From Diphasiastrum complanatum (lineage: Eukaryota > Streptophyta > Lycopodiopsida > Lycopodiales > Lycopodiaceae): a DNA stretch of 64,000 bases. Shown here piece after piece: positions 25,985 through 39,069 of this stretch. The DNA is taken from contig CM055098.1 of assembly GCA_029204225.1 (NCBI GenBank), forward strand, positions 14,462,533-14,526,532, read 5' to 3'. The translations under genes were made by a program, and so were the position numbers. The notes beneath the pieces were generated by a model, which saw only the letters and a list, made by a program, of their open reading frames with translations, made no database searches and had not been told where the DNA came from. Position 1 is the stretch's first letter. Each line of letters starts with the position of its first letter.

Positions 25985-28230
25985 ATTGAGCGGAGTGCAA
26001 GTGACCTAGTGATGGGCTACATTCGCTATTTGGGTACCGTAGCTTCCTGTGCTGCACTACACATTGTCTTATACTCTTCTTCTGTGGTGGATAGAACAAT
26101 TGTACTTTGCTTCTTACTAGACTAGGAAAAGCAACTGCCACAAAGTTGTAATACATACCCTGTGGTGGATCTACAATCGTCATATTCACCTCCCCAATCT
26201 GCACCACATAGCCACATAACTCAGGTAAACCCTCATGCTTCCTGTAAATCAAGCCATAATCTGAAGTGCCTTTGACATAACGCAAAATGCGCTTAGCTGC
26301 CTTCCAATGCATTTCTGTAGGTGCTGCCATAAACTAACTTACAATACCAACAACATAGCATATATCTAGTCTAGTCATGGTAACATAAATCAAGCTCCCT
26401 ACTAACTAACTATACAACATAGCATCAAATGGCTATAACTCATCAAGCTTAGAAAGCTTTTTACCTGGTTCAATAGGAGTGTTCATTGGCTTGCAATCCT
26501 GCAACCTGAACCTATGCATCAACTCTCTAACATACTGCACCTGGGTTAAACCCACTCCGTGTCCTTTTTGCCACACCTCTACTCCAAGGCAATAATGCAT
26601 TAGGTTGAGATATGTCATCTCGAATTGTTCCATGAGGTCTTTTTTGATCATGTCTATCATCTCTTGATTATTTCCCATGATAATCAAGTCATCAACATAA
26701 AGAGCAATCAAAGCAACCATACCATCAAAGCGTAAGACATAAAGATTCAGATCAGAATGTGTTCTCACCATCTCCTTAGAACAAAAGTAGGCATTAGTCC
26801 TGCTATACCACGCACGTGATGCCTGTTTAAGACCATAAAAGTGCTTTCTTCAAGTGACATACTTTATTCTCTTGTCCTTTCGCTACAAAGCCTTCAGGTT
26901 GATCCATGAACACCTCTTCTTCTAACTCACCATTTAGAAAAGCAGATTTCACATCCATCTGATGCAAAGGCCAACCAAAATGTGAAAAGCAACAAGTAGA
27001 CGTAGAGTATTTCACTTGCATATTGGCACAAAGGTTTCTTCATAGTCGATGCCTTTACTTTGTGCATACCCTTTAATCACCAATCTTGCTTTGTGCTTTG
27101 CTATGCTTCCATTTGCCTGGTACTTAGTCCTGTATACCCATTTACAACCAATGAGTTTCTTTCCAACTGGTGGTTCCACTAAGTCCCATGTGCTATGCTT
27201 AGCAATTGACTCCATCTCCTCTCCCATGGCCTTGAACCAAATGTCATCATCCTTCACTTCACCATAAGTCAAAGGTTCTTTGCATTGAATAATGCTAGAT
27301 AAGAGAGCATAATTTGCTTCATACCTTTCAGGTTGTGTCTTCTCTCTTGTTGATATTCGTATCTCTCTCTGGCTAGATGATCCTAGAAAGTCATCCATGT
27401 CGCGGCTCTCTAACAATCTTTCAAACCACTTAGGGAGCTTCCTATCAGGTGATCGGCTTCCTCGTGAAAATGTGTCCCATGGTACATCTTTCTCCTTGCG
27501 TTTGTCACTTGCAACTTCAATCTTCTTGCGCCAAAGGGTTTGTCCCTACCTCTCCAACCTATGTCTTGAGGTTGAGTAGTAGTATCTTGAGGTGTGTCCT
27601 CGTGTCCATCACTAGGAAAGTCAATAAATGGATCATCAGGAGGTATCCTCACTATACCATCTTTCCCACTAGATGTGTCTCTCTTCTCAACATCCTCATC
27701 TTCATACATCTTAGATTCATCAAAGATAACATCACAACTAACATGTATTTTGTTCTCCAATAGATCAAAACATCTATAGCCCTTCACCCGATCATTATAT
27801 CCTAGGAATATACACTTGATAGCTTTCACATCAAGCTTACGTCTCTCGTCCTTAGGAATGTGTACAAAGGCTTTACATCCAAAGATTTGCAAGTGGTTCA
27901 CCTTTGGCTTCTTCTTTGTGAATGCCTCCTCAGGTGTTATCTTTGGTATGGCAATGGTGTCACTTTTATTTTGAAGATAGTTTAGACTGCCGTACTGCAT
28001 GCTTCTGACCAAAAATCTTTTGGCAGTTTCATCTCAGCTAGCATAGATCTATCACTTTCCACAATCGTACGATTCTTGCACTCAGGTACACCATTGAGGG
28101 CAGGCTCTACGAGCTTGCGTAAATTGTCTTTTGATCCCACATTGATCACAAAGGTCTTTGATTCATTAGACTTATACTCACCTCCACTATCCGATCTTAG
28201 AACTTTGATCTTCCTACCTGTCTGATTTTT
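25985..28230 (-). pseudogene. Ty1/copia pol (integrase-RT-RNase H), minus strand, decayed
   Basis: On the minus strand, integrase begins at KVLRSDSGGEY (about 28210), continues through NGVPECKNRTIVE and the C-terminal IFGCKAFVHIPKDERRKLD and CIFLGYNDRVKGYRCF. Reverse transcriptase follows with [57 protein letters not shown] and ALYVDDLIIMGNN, then RNase H entry HWKAAKRILRYVKGTSDYGL. There are several frame changes (near 27410, 27015, 26820 and 26430) and a degraded RNase H after about 26250. It lacks gag, protease and the first integrase Asp region; the sequence stops abruptly near 28235. No LTRs were identified at its edges. Confidence 0.92.
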
Positions 28231-30649
<2,419 letters not shown>

Positions 30650-31160
30650 TCCATCGCTGGCTGGAGGAGGATACTTATGCAAAACATATATGAACAGATA
30701 GTATCAGTCTATGGTCCATCGCTGGATAGCCAATGATCATTCTAAAGTATCATACTACGAAAAGAAAATGTCCCTCATGTCCATCACTGGATAGTAGGGT
30801 ATATATTTGTAGAATGGTGAGCACATGCAAGTCCATCATGCATATATTGTCCATCGTTGGATAGGACATTACCATATTCATTATCAATTGCATTAAAAGC
30901 AGTAGGCAGCGATTTGTCCATTGTTGTAACCCATTCACAAAAAGTGTATACAATATGTAAATATGTAGAGAAGCCCTCCTTCGCTGTCTCTTAAGCAAGA
31001 TAGAGTAACTTCCTACTCAGAAAGATAATCAATATGCCATTGTTATCACCTGCACTTAAAAGGGTAATCAAGTAAACTAAACTGTCCATCGCTACCTATT
31101 GAGGCAAGATGGACGGTTTTAATTACCACAAAGTATCATTGTTGTCCATCACTAGACTTC
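30650..31160. repeat. ~65-bp periodic array with hairpin-like core TCCATCGCTGGATAG
   Basis: The core or a close variant occurs at about 30650, 30715, 30780, 30850, 30917, 30978 (weak), 31036 (weak), 31085 and 31145. The first spacings are 65, 65, 70, 67 and 61 bp. Each core has TCCA...TGGA arms separated by four bases. The DNA between cores shows no similarity that I can see by eye. Confidence 0.65.
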
Positions 31161-31569
31161 AATGTTTTTTTAACCTATCAAATCTTCTTCACATCTTCGT
31201 GTGATGAGTAACACATCAAAGCAGCATTACTATGAGAGTAGAGCAATCATGAGAGCAATGCAAAAGAGGAAAGGATGCATACCATAAGATAGCAAATCGT
31301 TGATCCGTGAGCAGGTAGGGCACACTTTCAGCATGTAACAGAGGAGAGAACTTCTTCACCGGTGTTGTAGAACCGAAGTGTTGAAAAGAGCATGCACTTA
31401 TAGTGTCCAAAAGGGTAGTAACCTGGAAGTGGGAGTGGGAGTGGGAAACTCAGTTTCCCTCCACTTTTTTAAAAAAAAAATCTTTTTTAAGAGTATCATT
31501 TCAATTTTTTAGTGAGATACCCACTTAGTTAAGAATAGAACTTTATTATATGCAAGAGTAGAATGTATA
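31161..31569. other. Intergenic DNA
   Basis: No coding or RNA signal recognised. The stretch separates the periodic array from the end of the Penelope-like reverse transcriptase. Confidence 0.45.
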
Positions 31570-33560
31570 TAAAAAACCTTGACAGCTTGGAGAAATGGTA
31601 CATCTGTACTTGCCCACTTTTCCGTTAGTGAAGTAGGGTAATGACTAGCGAAACAATAACCTTATATGAATTGTAGATCGGTCTATTCGAAGCCAAATGT
31701 ATATACTATAAGTATGGAAAGCGTGGCTCTCTTCTTTTGTCGAATTTTGAAAGACAAGTAAGGCCAGATGCTTGATCGAATGTAATAGATATATTTAGAA
31801 AGCTGGTCTTGTTTCCTTCAGTCACTTTCCTTTCTGTTTGTAGAAAGTCTAAGGGATAGATCCAAAAAGGGTTTTCAGGGTTCTTTGCTTATGTATTGTC
31901 CATAAAAAGTTTGATATTAGGATTATTGATGAAGCAAATGTCAACGATATATCTGAAAGAGTGTCGAAAATCATTCATGAAAGCGGTCAGGCCTAGTTTA
32001 GCTAGTCTCTTAATAAATTGTGCCTCAAAGAAGGATAGATACCAATTGCACCACATAGGTGAATAGGAAAAACCCATAGAAATTCCTCATACCTGTCTCC
32101 AGGTTTTGTTTCCTAGTCTGGCGATACAATTATCAATCAAGAAATCATTCCATTGATAGAGCAGGTTTATATTAAGAGTGTGCCATTCTTGTGATTGTTT
32201 TTTATTCCATGACCAATTGAAAATTTTGCGTAAGTGATTCCATTTAAAGAACATAAGTTCATGTCTGGAATATTTTAAGGCATATTTTATTGCCTTTTTC
32301 ATAATAGTTTTTAAACACTCAGGGCCATCTAAGGGTATGTTCTTGTAACATTTTGAGACGTCTGCGACCTACATATTGGTAATCAGAGATGGTAGATTTA
32401 GATAGAAATCCATAGATAACTCACATTGCTGGTATAAAATAGTATCAGCTCTTAGGATACTCTTGTATGTATTCGCCTTAAGACCTGCACCTTCCATGAG
32501 GAATGGTGACAGCATACCAAGAGCTCCTGTGAGAAATTTAGCAAGTTTGGTAAAGCAGCAATCGTGAGCATTGGTAATCCATCTGAAGGAGTCATTGTGG
32601 GCTTTAAAGGAGCAGAGAAGGTAAGGTAGAGAATTATTGCCCAAGAAAAACTCTGGTAAGGAGTTAGTAGAAATGTTCATTATATATGACAAGGAATTCT
32701 CCACATAATTAGATTCATCATTAGGAAAAGGAGTGAAATCTAGACTATTGAGTTGTTTTATGGCCAAATTTCGTGCGAAGAATTTACACATGAAACAGAG
32801 ATTATGTTGTGCTTTATCAATACCATTAGCATATAGAGAGTTTGTAAGCCAATGTAGTTCGTCCTTGGCAATCCTATTTTTGGAAAGAAGGCTTAGTATT
32901 TTCATGAAGCCATTTACCCTTTCTAATGTAACTTAAAGCGATTCTTTTACAAAAAGTAGCATGTTCCTTTTTTGTATTACCATCTAAAGAAGCATAAGAA
33001 GGTAGGAGTCCCATAAGTTCAAACCATCTATCATAAAGTTCTAGAGCAACTTCATTCACATAAGCTTGTCTTAGAGTTATATGATTTAGGCTTTTTTCTA
33101 AAGATGTTTGTAGTAGAGAGCTCTTAACAATCTTACAGTTTGTGAAATGACATGGCCAAACTTTTCAGAGATAAATTTTTTGAAATGGTTAAAAGTGTAA
33201 CATTGACAAGGATGAAGGTTGTCTATATCAAATTGGCAAAAAACATCATGAGGAAAATGCCATTCACTTTTAACACTTGGTAGGGAAGTCCAACCGAAGG
33301 TAATATCATAAAAGAGTTCATCAACAATACCAAAATTTTTGCGTAAAATGTGAGTGTAGAAATGCTTCACATGGATAAACTCAAATACTCTATTTCGGTA
33401 ACATAAATGCAAAAAAACTCTCCCTGAGTTGCTACTAGTGGAAAATCGGAGACGTCTGGTTGCTGACACACTGATTTGTCTTCTAATTGTTCCTCCTTTG
33501 TCCTACACATCGATTAGGATCTGTAAAAATTCAGCTTTTTGATTTTGTAAGTTAGCTTTG
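31570..33560 (-). pseudogene. Divergent Penelope-like reverse transcriptase, decayed
   Basis: Minus-strand pieces (33469-33098, 33059-32874, 32905-32369, 32369-32087, 32077-about 31590) align end to end as one ~620-residue protein broken by stops and frame slips. N-terminal part: QFDIDNLHPCQCYTF and FEFIHVKHFYTHIL. Reverse-transcriptase core: LPYLLCSFKAHNDSFRWITN (position of the YGLPKxHK..RP region), motif A VADVSKCYKNIPLDG (about 32369-32320), GFSYSPMWCNWYLSFFE (motif B-like), motif C FRYIVDICFIN (about 31970-31935; the second Asp of the usual YxDD is displaced by Val), and downstream NPFWIYPLDFL, LSKFDKRREPRFPYL and HLASNRPIYNSYKV. DVxxxYxNIP with FRYIDD resembles Penelope-type enzymes more than LTR or LINE ones; the lineage is not certain. 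No GIY-YIG endonuclease was seen. It is not functional. Confidence 0.7.
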
Positions 33561-34363
33561 TTGACACTGCTCTGTCCTTCCTCATATGCTCAAAGAAGAA
33601 TTTCTAGTATTAGTGATTTCTCCTTCATTACGAACTTCACAAACTCCCATGAGTAAAAGTTCTTATAATTGAAAATTATTCCTCACAAATGATGAAAAGT
33701 TACAAGCATACTCCAAGAGAGTATGAGAACTCCATAACAATCTCATCTTACTCCATATTGAATATCTCTATCTCTCAAACAATTGGTCTCTCTTTAACAA
33801 GCTCTCAATATCACTCTTGAAATCAATCGAACTCTCAAGAAACACTCATCCTTAAACTCTCAGCTCCTCGAAACACTTGTCACTATCCAACTATTGAAAT
33901 ATTTGTCATATTCCAACTATTCACTTGTTCCACTTCTCGACTATTATTATGTTTTTGATACAAAGAGTGGACTCTCTTATATAGCCAAACCCAAAGGGTT
34001 GTCCTTCAATATGACATTTTTTCAATTGTCATGCATTTTATACCTTCTTTGCCACATGTCCCTCCCCTATTAGGGTTCACCTATTTTAGTAGATTCTCCC
34101 ACTTGCTCCCCTCCCCACAATAGGGTGTTTTTTGGGTTTTGGAGCTCAACAACCTTGAAGTTTATCTTCTCACGCTTCTCAAGTTTATCTTTTCGTTGCT
34201 TTCCCCAAGTGGCTCTTCCCTTATATTGTCTTTTGCCAAAATAGTATGTGCTTAGGGCAAGGAACCTTTTTGCCTTATCCTTGTTAACCAACCTAGTAGC
34301 TACTAGTCAACCCCTATGGGTGTAGCTGTCCCATCATTTTCTTTGCATCAGTTTTTCAGATCG
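33561..34363. other. Intergenic DNA, pyrimidine-rich
   Basis: The stretch is rich in CTCTCAA and ACTCTC phrases (33760-33900). No gene was recognised. Confidence 0.45.
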
Positions 34364-34610
34364 TCAATTTCCTATGTTGACGGCTTTTCCATATGTTCGT
34401 ACTGTTTGGCCCGTTGGTCTGTCTGTGCTTGAAATTATCTTGACCTTGCCATTAGGATTTCCATGGTATTTTGAGCCTGTTATAATATTTTTGGTGACGA
34501 AATTTTCAATGTACTTTTTCTTTGCAGGTTCTTCCTTGAAACTAGCTTCTGCAACATTCATGACTAGAGCTCTTCCGACAAACCAATTTTTCTGCAAATA
34601 CACTAGGTAA
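34364..34610 (-). other. Possible last-exon remnant, unidentified
   Basis: On the minus strand a pyrimidine-rich acceptor (GTATTTGCAG) at about 34602 leads into an open stretch of about 77 codons, NWFVGRALVMNVAEASF..., ending GQTVRTYGKAVNIGN and a stop. The composition is protein-like with a plausible splice acceptor, but no partner exon and no family is recognised. It may be a transposon exon or chance. Confidence 0.3.
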
Positions 34611-34640
34611 ACATATATTAGCAAAATAGCTTTGTACACA

Positions 34641-34921
34641 GTGAAATTTTAGCACGGCTATGCCGGCTATTTTTACAACTGGCTAAAAAGCCGCAAAACA
34701 TTTTTATAGGCCATTTTTCTAAGGCCACAATCTTTTTCTCTAGCCTCATTAAGGGTGGGCTGGGACCCACTTCTAAGTACATGGTGAAATTTTAGCACGG
34801 CTATGCCGACTATTTTTACAACTGGCTAAAAAGCCGCAAAACATTTTTCTAGGCCATTTCTAAGGCCACAAACTTTTTCTCTAGTCTCATTAAGGATGGG
34901 TTGGGACCCACTTCTAAGTGG
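34641..34921. repeat. 153-bp tandem duplication (about 1.8 units)
   Basis: GTGAAATTTTAGCACGGCTA begins both units (34641 and 34794), each ending TGGGACCCACTTCTAAGT. A third partial end (GCTGGGACCCACTTCTACAG) sits at about 35021-35040. Units differ by substitutions and a small deletion. Confidence 0.85.
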
Positions 34922-35139
34922 ACCGACACTTTTCGCTCAGCTTTACATATATCAAATATTTTTTTGGTTCTTGAGACCGTCACAAAACTACTATAGCATG
35001 TCTAGCCACTTTAGGAATAGGCTGGGACCCACTTCTACAGAGGCAACTATATGTCGATTTTTTAGTAACCAAATTTTACATGCCAATTTTTTGCAGTTTT
35101 GAAAAAAAAAGCCCAATATTAGTTCGAATTTTCGTGCGA

Positions 35140-36396
35140 AAATATTAGCTAACATCAGATATATCCGGATGGATATGATTTGGAGAAGAAGACAATTTTT
35201 CAATATAAGGTAGCACCTTATACTATTATTAACAATGTCCTGTACAAGCTTGGTGTTGATTATCAACTCAGAAGATGTCTCAAAACTGAAGATATTAAAA
35301 AGGTTGTACAAGCCTTACATTCAGAGAATGTTGGCAGACACTTTGCTTTAAAGAACATTGTTAGTAAAATATTGACTGCCAAGACTGGTGGCCAACTATG
35401 TTAAAAAATGTATCGATCCATGCCAGAGATCTGAAAAGCCAACCAAAGCAATGAATTGGTCGTTGATGCCAATCCTGCCTCTTGTGCCATTTGAAAGTGG
35501 GGGATTGACTTTGTCGGTCCAATCATACCTGTGACTTGACACACGAAGTGTCATTATATTTTGGTTGCAACGGATTATGCTACAAAGAATGTAGAAGCAG
35601 AAGCGACGAAAAGAAACGATGCAAAACTATCGCAACATTCTTATTCAAATCTATAATCACAAGATATGGTTGTCCTCTTGAATTAGTTAGTTAGTGACTG
35701 AGGTACACATTTTTTAAATGACACAATACGGCTGTTGACAATGTATTTTCTGATTAAACACAGAAAGACACCTCCTTATAATCCAAAAGCAAATGGGTTG
35801 ACTGAGAGAGCAAATAGAATACTTTGCAAGATCCTGAATAAGATTACTATTGCACATGCGACTGATTGGGATCAAAAATTACCTTCACTTCTCTGGGCTT
35901 ATCGAAATACAGAGAAGATCACGACGAAACAAACACATATTTTCTTACTTATGGTATGCATCCTATCTTACCTATTGAATTTGAGGTGCCAACTTTTCGT
36001 ATACAAGCTCAACAAACAGATGCAGAATGTATTAACGAAAGGTTGACGACTATTGAAGAACTATTTGAAGCTTGTTCAAACTCACAAAAATTGATGGAGC
36101 AAATCCAAGAACAACGAAAGAAAAAGTATGATAGTCGTATCAGGAAAAGTGAACTTAAAGTTGATGACTTTGCGCTGATCTATGATAGTCGACATCAAAA
36201 ATTCCTTGGAAAACTTCATATGAGATGGCTTGGACCTTATAAAGTTATTGAGGTGTTCGAGAATGGTTCATTCAACTCCAATCACTTGATGGTGAACTAT
36301 TACCGACTCGAATTAATGGGTCCTGGCTCAAAAAATATTACCTTTGACCATTCTCTTTCTGAAATTTTTCGCAAATTTTCTAGTATCTTTTTCTAG
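35140..36396 (+). pseudogene. Ty3/gypsy integrase, decayed
   Basis: The plus strand carries the zinc-binding region (QALHSENVGRHFALKNIVSK), then the catalytic core: WGIDFVGPIIPVT, ILVATDYATKNVEAEAT, IITRYGCPLELVS, RKTPPYNPKANGLTERANR (the Glu region) and LPSLLWAYRNTEKITTKQT. The C-terminal tail has IQEQRKKKYDSRIRKSE and HMRWLGPYKVIEVFENGSF. At least five stops or frame slips occur (near 35405, 35545, 35690, 35730 and 35945). No LTR was identified. The ANGLTERANR variant and long linker suggest a non-chromoviral gypsy lineage different from the one at 40-41.8 kb. Confidence 0.88.
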
Positions 36397-36600
36397 AATT
36401 CTTCGCAAATTTTCTAGGCATATTTTTCGAGAATTTTTCCAGCAATATTTTCAAAAATTCTTTCTAGAATATTTTGAAAATCTTTCTAGGATCTTTCTAG
36501 GTGCACTTCAAAACCTTTGAGAATATTTCAAGAATCTTTCTAGCATATTTTTGAGAATATTTTGAAAATCTCTCGATAGATTTGTTGAATCCATCTATTA
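36397..36600. repeat. TTTCTAG / GAATATTTT low-complexity tract
   Basis: Right after the gypsy integrase the phrases CTTTCTAG, TTCGCAAATTTTCTAG and GAATATTTTGAAAATC recur irregularly. It may be degenerate tandem-repeat DNA belonging to the gypsy 3' region. Confidence 0.6.
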
Positions 36601-36994
36601 AAGATGATGGCTACGTGGTCATCATTATTCACACGTGCTGATGCCTACACATAAAAACGAATTTTTTATTATTTTCCTTTTCACAAACGGTCTTAAGATT
36701 GTTTGTCAAATCATTATGAAACTATGAGCCATACACGCCATTAATAAAAGAAGTGACATATGTCTTGTCGCCATGACACATCATCATTCTCTCCACACCG
36801 CCGATGCATATGATAGTCATTTTTTCATTTTCCTCCTCACACTTTCTTCTTGCATTTTTTATGCTTTCTTACCTTCTTACGATCATTATCTTTGTGATCA
36901 AGCCTTCAATTACAAACTGTTGCGATCTTTAGAGCTTTCATCTATTATTCGACCAAATGGCTTCTGGATCCAACTCTTCCATTACTTGGAAAGC

Positions 36995-37070
36995 AATGGG
37001 GTTGGCTCAGTTGGTTAGCTTGACATCCAAAGTTTCTTTGGTCTCAAGTTCGAGCCTCCCCTTCTTCAAT
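36995..37070 (+). repeat. SINE-like / tRNA-derived fragment with A and B boxes
   Basis: TGGCTCAGTTGGTTAGCTTG fits an RNA polymerase III A box (TRGYNNANNNG), and GGTCTCAAGTTCGAGCC, about 40 bp later, fits a B box (GWTCRANNC). The T-arm and acceptor stems do not pair, so it is not a working tRNA gene. It may be a relic of a tRNA-derived SINE head. Confidence 0.5.
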
Positions 37071-37109
37071 TATACTTTTTGAAGTTAGCACTGAGTTTGT
37101 TAATTCAAT

Positions 37110-38160
37110 TCCATCCACTCAGTATCTGAAGCTGATTTCAAAGTTCATGTGCGAAGCAAGTTCTTCACCATTTTAGAGGAAGTGTTCTCCACTGCTCTGG
37201 GATTACCACTTGATGGTAATGTGATTTCTACAAGTTCTTCACCATTTCAAAGGAAGTGTTCTCCACCGCTCTGGGATTACCAATTGATGGTAATGTAATT
37301 TCTACAAGCAGAGACGTGGTCGATGAAAAAACCTACTTTTTGAGTAATTGCTTTGTACCCACGAAAGGATACAAAATTTCAATGATCAAGGATGCAACGC
37401 TTAAAGTGTTTTGTGAATATGCAAATCGGGTTATCTTTTTGATAGATGATGATGCTACCATTTCAGTGCAAAATTTTGGATATCTATTGGATGCACTCGC
37501 CAAAAGTCCTGTATGTTTTGGCATCATCGCATACAAGGCATTCTTGAGGTGGATTAAGCACCAAAAATTTTCAACAGTCAGAGCACATGTTTTGCGGCTG
37601 TGCGAGCATTTTGGAATCTTAAGCGACCAGGAGAAGAGTTTTTTGATGGGAAGACTACTGCCAACAACAACAATCGACCTATCTAGTCTCCTGACCACAC
37701 CTGCCACAACCACCACAACAGTAGTTGCACCACCAATCCCAGTAGCAGCTACAACTGCTATGGAAGTTGATGGTGTTGCTTCACAAAAGGATGCTGATAC
37801 CACCACAACAATGGATACTGATGGAGCTGTTGCGGCTGAATCAACGAAGCCAGCCTCTGCTTCAACTTCACAGAAGTAGAAGAGTTCAAGCGACTCGGAC
37901 AAAGATGAAACTCAGTCTGACACACCAGACAAGGTTCGAGCAGCTGCAAAGGGCGACACTGGGGCACTTGATGAAGAAGATGATGAACTTGACACTCAGC
38001 CCTAGTGGTTCACCTCTATGACATCCAGAGCAAAAAATCTTGTCGTAGAAATTTATGAATTTGACAAATATAATCAGAAGAACATCATGGAGTTGATAGA
38101 AGCAGAGAGAAAGTTTCAAGACTCTCTCAAAGAGTCTTACGAGATGATCACTTTGCTGCA
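37110..38160 (+). pseudogene. Unidentified ORF with Thr-rich and acidic tail, disrupted
   Basis: The frame starts around EADFKVHVRSKFFTILEE (37130) and is shifted by a 74-bp duplication at 37157-37304, then resumes as VISTSRDVVDEKTYFLSN... to 37878. It continues in the same frame through two stops (37878, 38005) to about 38160. Order: a globular part (YANRVIFLIDDDATISVQNF, AYKAFLRWIKH), a Thr/Ala/Pro-rich part, an acidic part (LDEEDDELDTQP) and a probable coiled coil (MELIEAERKFQDSLKESY). That order resembles retrotransposon gag-like or plant-transposon accessory proteins, but I do not recognise the family. A minus-strand copia fragment cuts it at 38165. Confidence 0.5.
37157..37304. repeat. 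74-bp tandem duplication inside the unidentified ORF
   Basis: The unit starts CAAGTTCTTCACCATTT at 37157 and again at 37231. Its length is not a multiple of three, so it shifts the reading frame of the ORF around it. There are only a few mismatches between the units. Confidence 0.9.
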
Positions 38161-38164
38161 ATTA

Positions 38165-38697
38165 CCTTATCATTCTCTCTTTTGTAGAAGACACTATTGT
38201 CACCATTGCACCTTGAAAATTCTTCCATGTGAAAGAATGCCTCAATTCTTTTGTACCAAGACCTACATGCTTGCTTCAATCCAAAGATAGTTTTATTTAG
38301 CTTACACACCAACCTGGGGCTTTATTTAGCTAATTACACACCAACCTCGGGCCCCGACTTCAAAACCCTCTGGTTGATTCATGTATATTTCTTCATATAG
38401 ATCCTCATTTATAAAGGCCATCAGCTTCACATCCATTTGATGAATCTCGAAATCATTGACCGTCACCCAAGCCAACAGAATTCTGATAGAGGAAATTCTT
38501 GCCATAGGTGAACATGTATCATCATATTCTATCGCATGTTTATGTGAGTACCCTTTCGCCACAAATTTGGCTTTATATTTATTCACCTTCCCATCTGCAT
38601 CATACTTAATTTTGAATACCCACTTGGATCCTATGGTTTTCTTTCTTTTAGGTAACCTGACTAGATCCAAATCGTGGTTCTTTTTTGAAAACAACAA
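38165..38697 (-). mobile_element. Ty1/copia reverse transcriptase fragment
   Basis: The minus strand encodes TIGSKWVFKIKYDADGK, KAKFVAKGYSHKHAIEYDD, HQMDVKLMAFINEDLYEEI and NQPEGFEV. After a 32-bp duplication (38296-38352) it resumes as CKLNKTIFGLKQACRSWYKR to about 38165. Reverse transcriptase fingers and palm only; no YVDD box. One edge abuts repeat family R at 38690. Confidence 0.85.
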
Positions 38698-39068
38698 TTA
38701 TTGAGGATTGTCTATTTGGTTAGTAATCTCTTAATATTCGAGCATTCCATTCTAATTCATAGTCACATGAATATAACATCATTATATACATTTAACACAC
38801 TTTAGATAAATTCTATTATTTAATCTAATAAATTAGAGAGATTGAATTATAAGGGCAATCAATTTTTTTTAGTATTCTATTTAACTAGTTATTAGACAAT
38901 GATTTGTTCATCATAAGTTACTGGATACTGATGCAAAAAATAAACATCTATTCATGACCAACAGAATCCATTCTCCATCCTATTTTAAACACAGAATCTC
39001 ATGAAACGGGTCAAAATTCCAAAAAGTGTCCAATTTAACAAGTTTTCAATGTTTGTCCAAAAGATTCT
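38690..39068. repeat. Dispersed repeat family R, copy 3
   Basis: It begins CAACAATTATTGAG like copy 2 and runs with good similarity through GCATTCCATTCTAATTCATA, TTATTAGACAATGATTTG and GTTTTCAATGTTTGTCCAAAA, where the CACTA fragment takes over. It lacks the acidic ORF portion. All three copies lie in the same orientation. Confidence 0.8.
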
Positions 39069-39069
39069 G

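Noticed and set aside
30650-31160. CRISPR-like array (regular core with dissimilar spacers)
   Set aside because: The cores are imperfect and irregular at the end, the DNA around it is eukaryotic with plant retrotransposons, and no cas-like gene is present.
36995-37070. Functional tRNA gene
   Set aside because: A and B boxes fit, but the T stem and acceptor stem do not pair; called a SINE-like relic instead.
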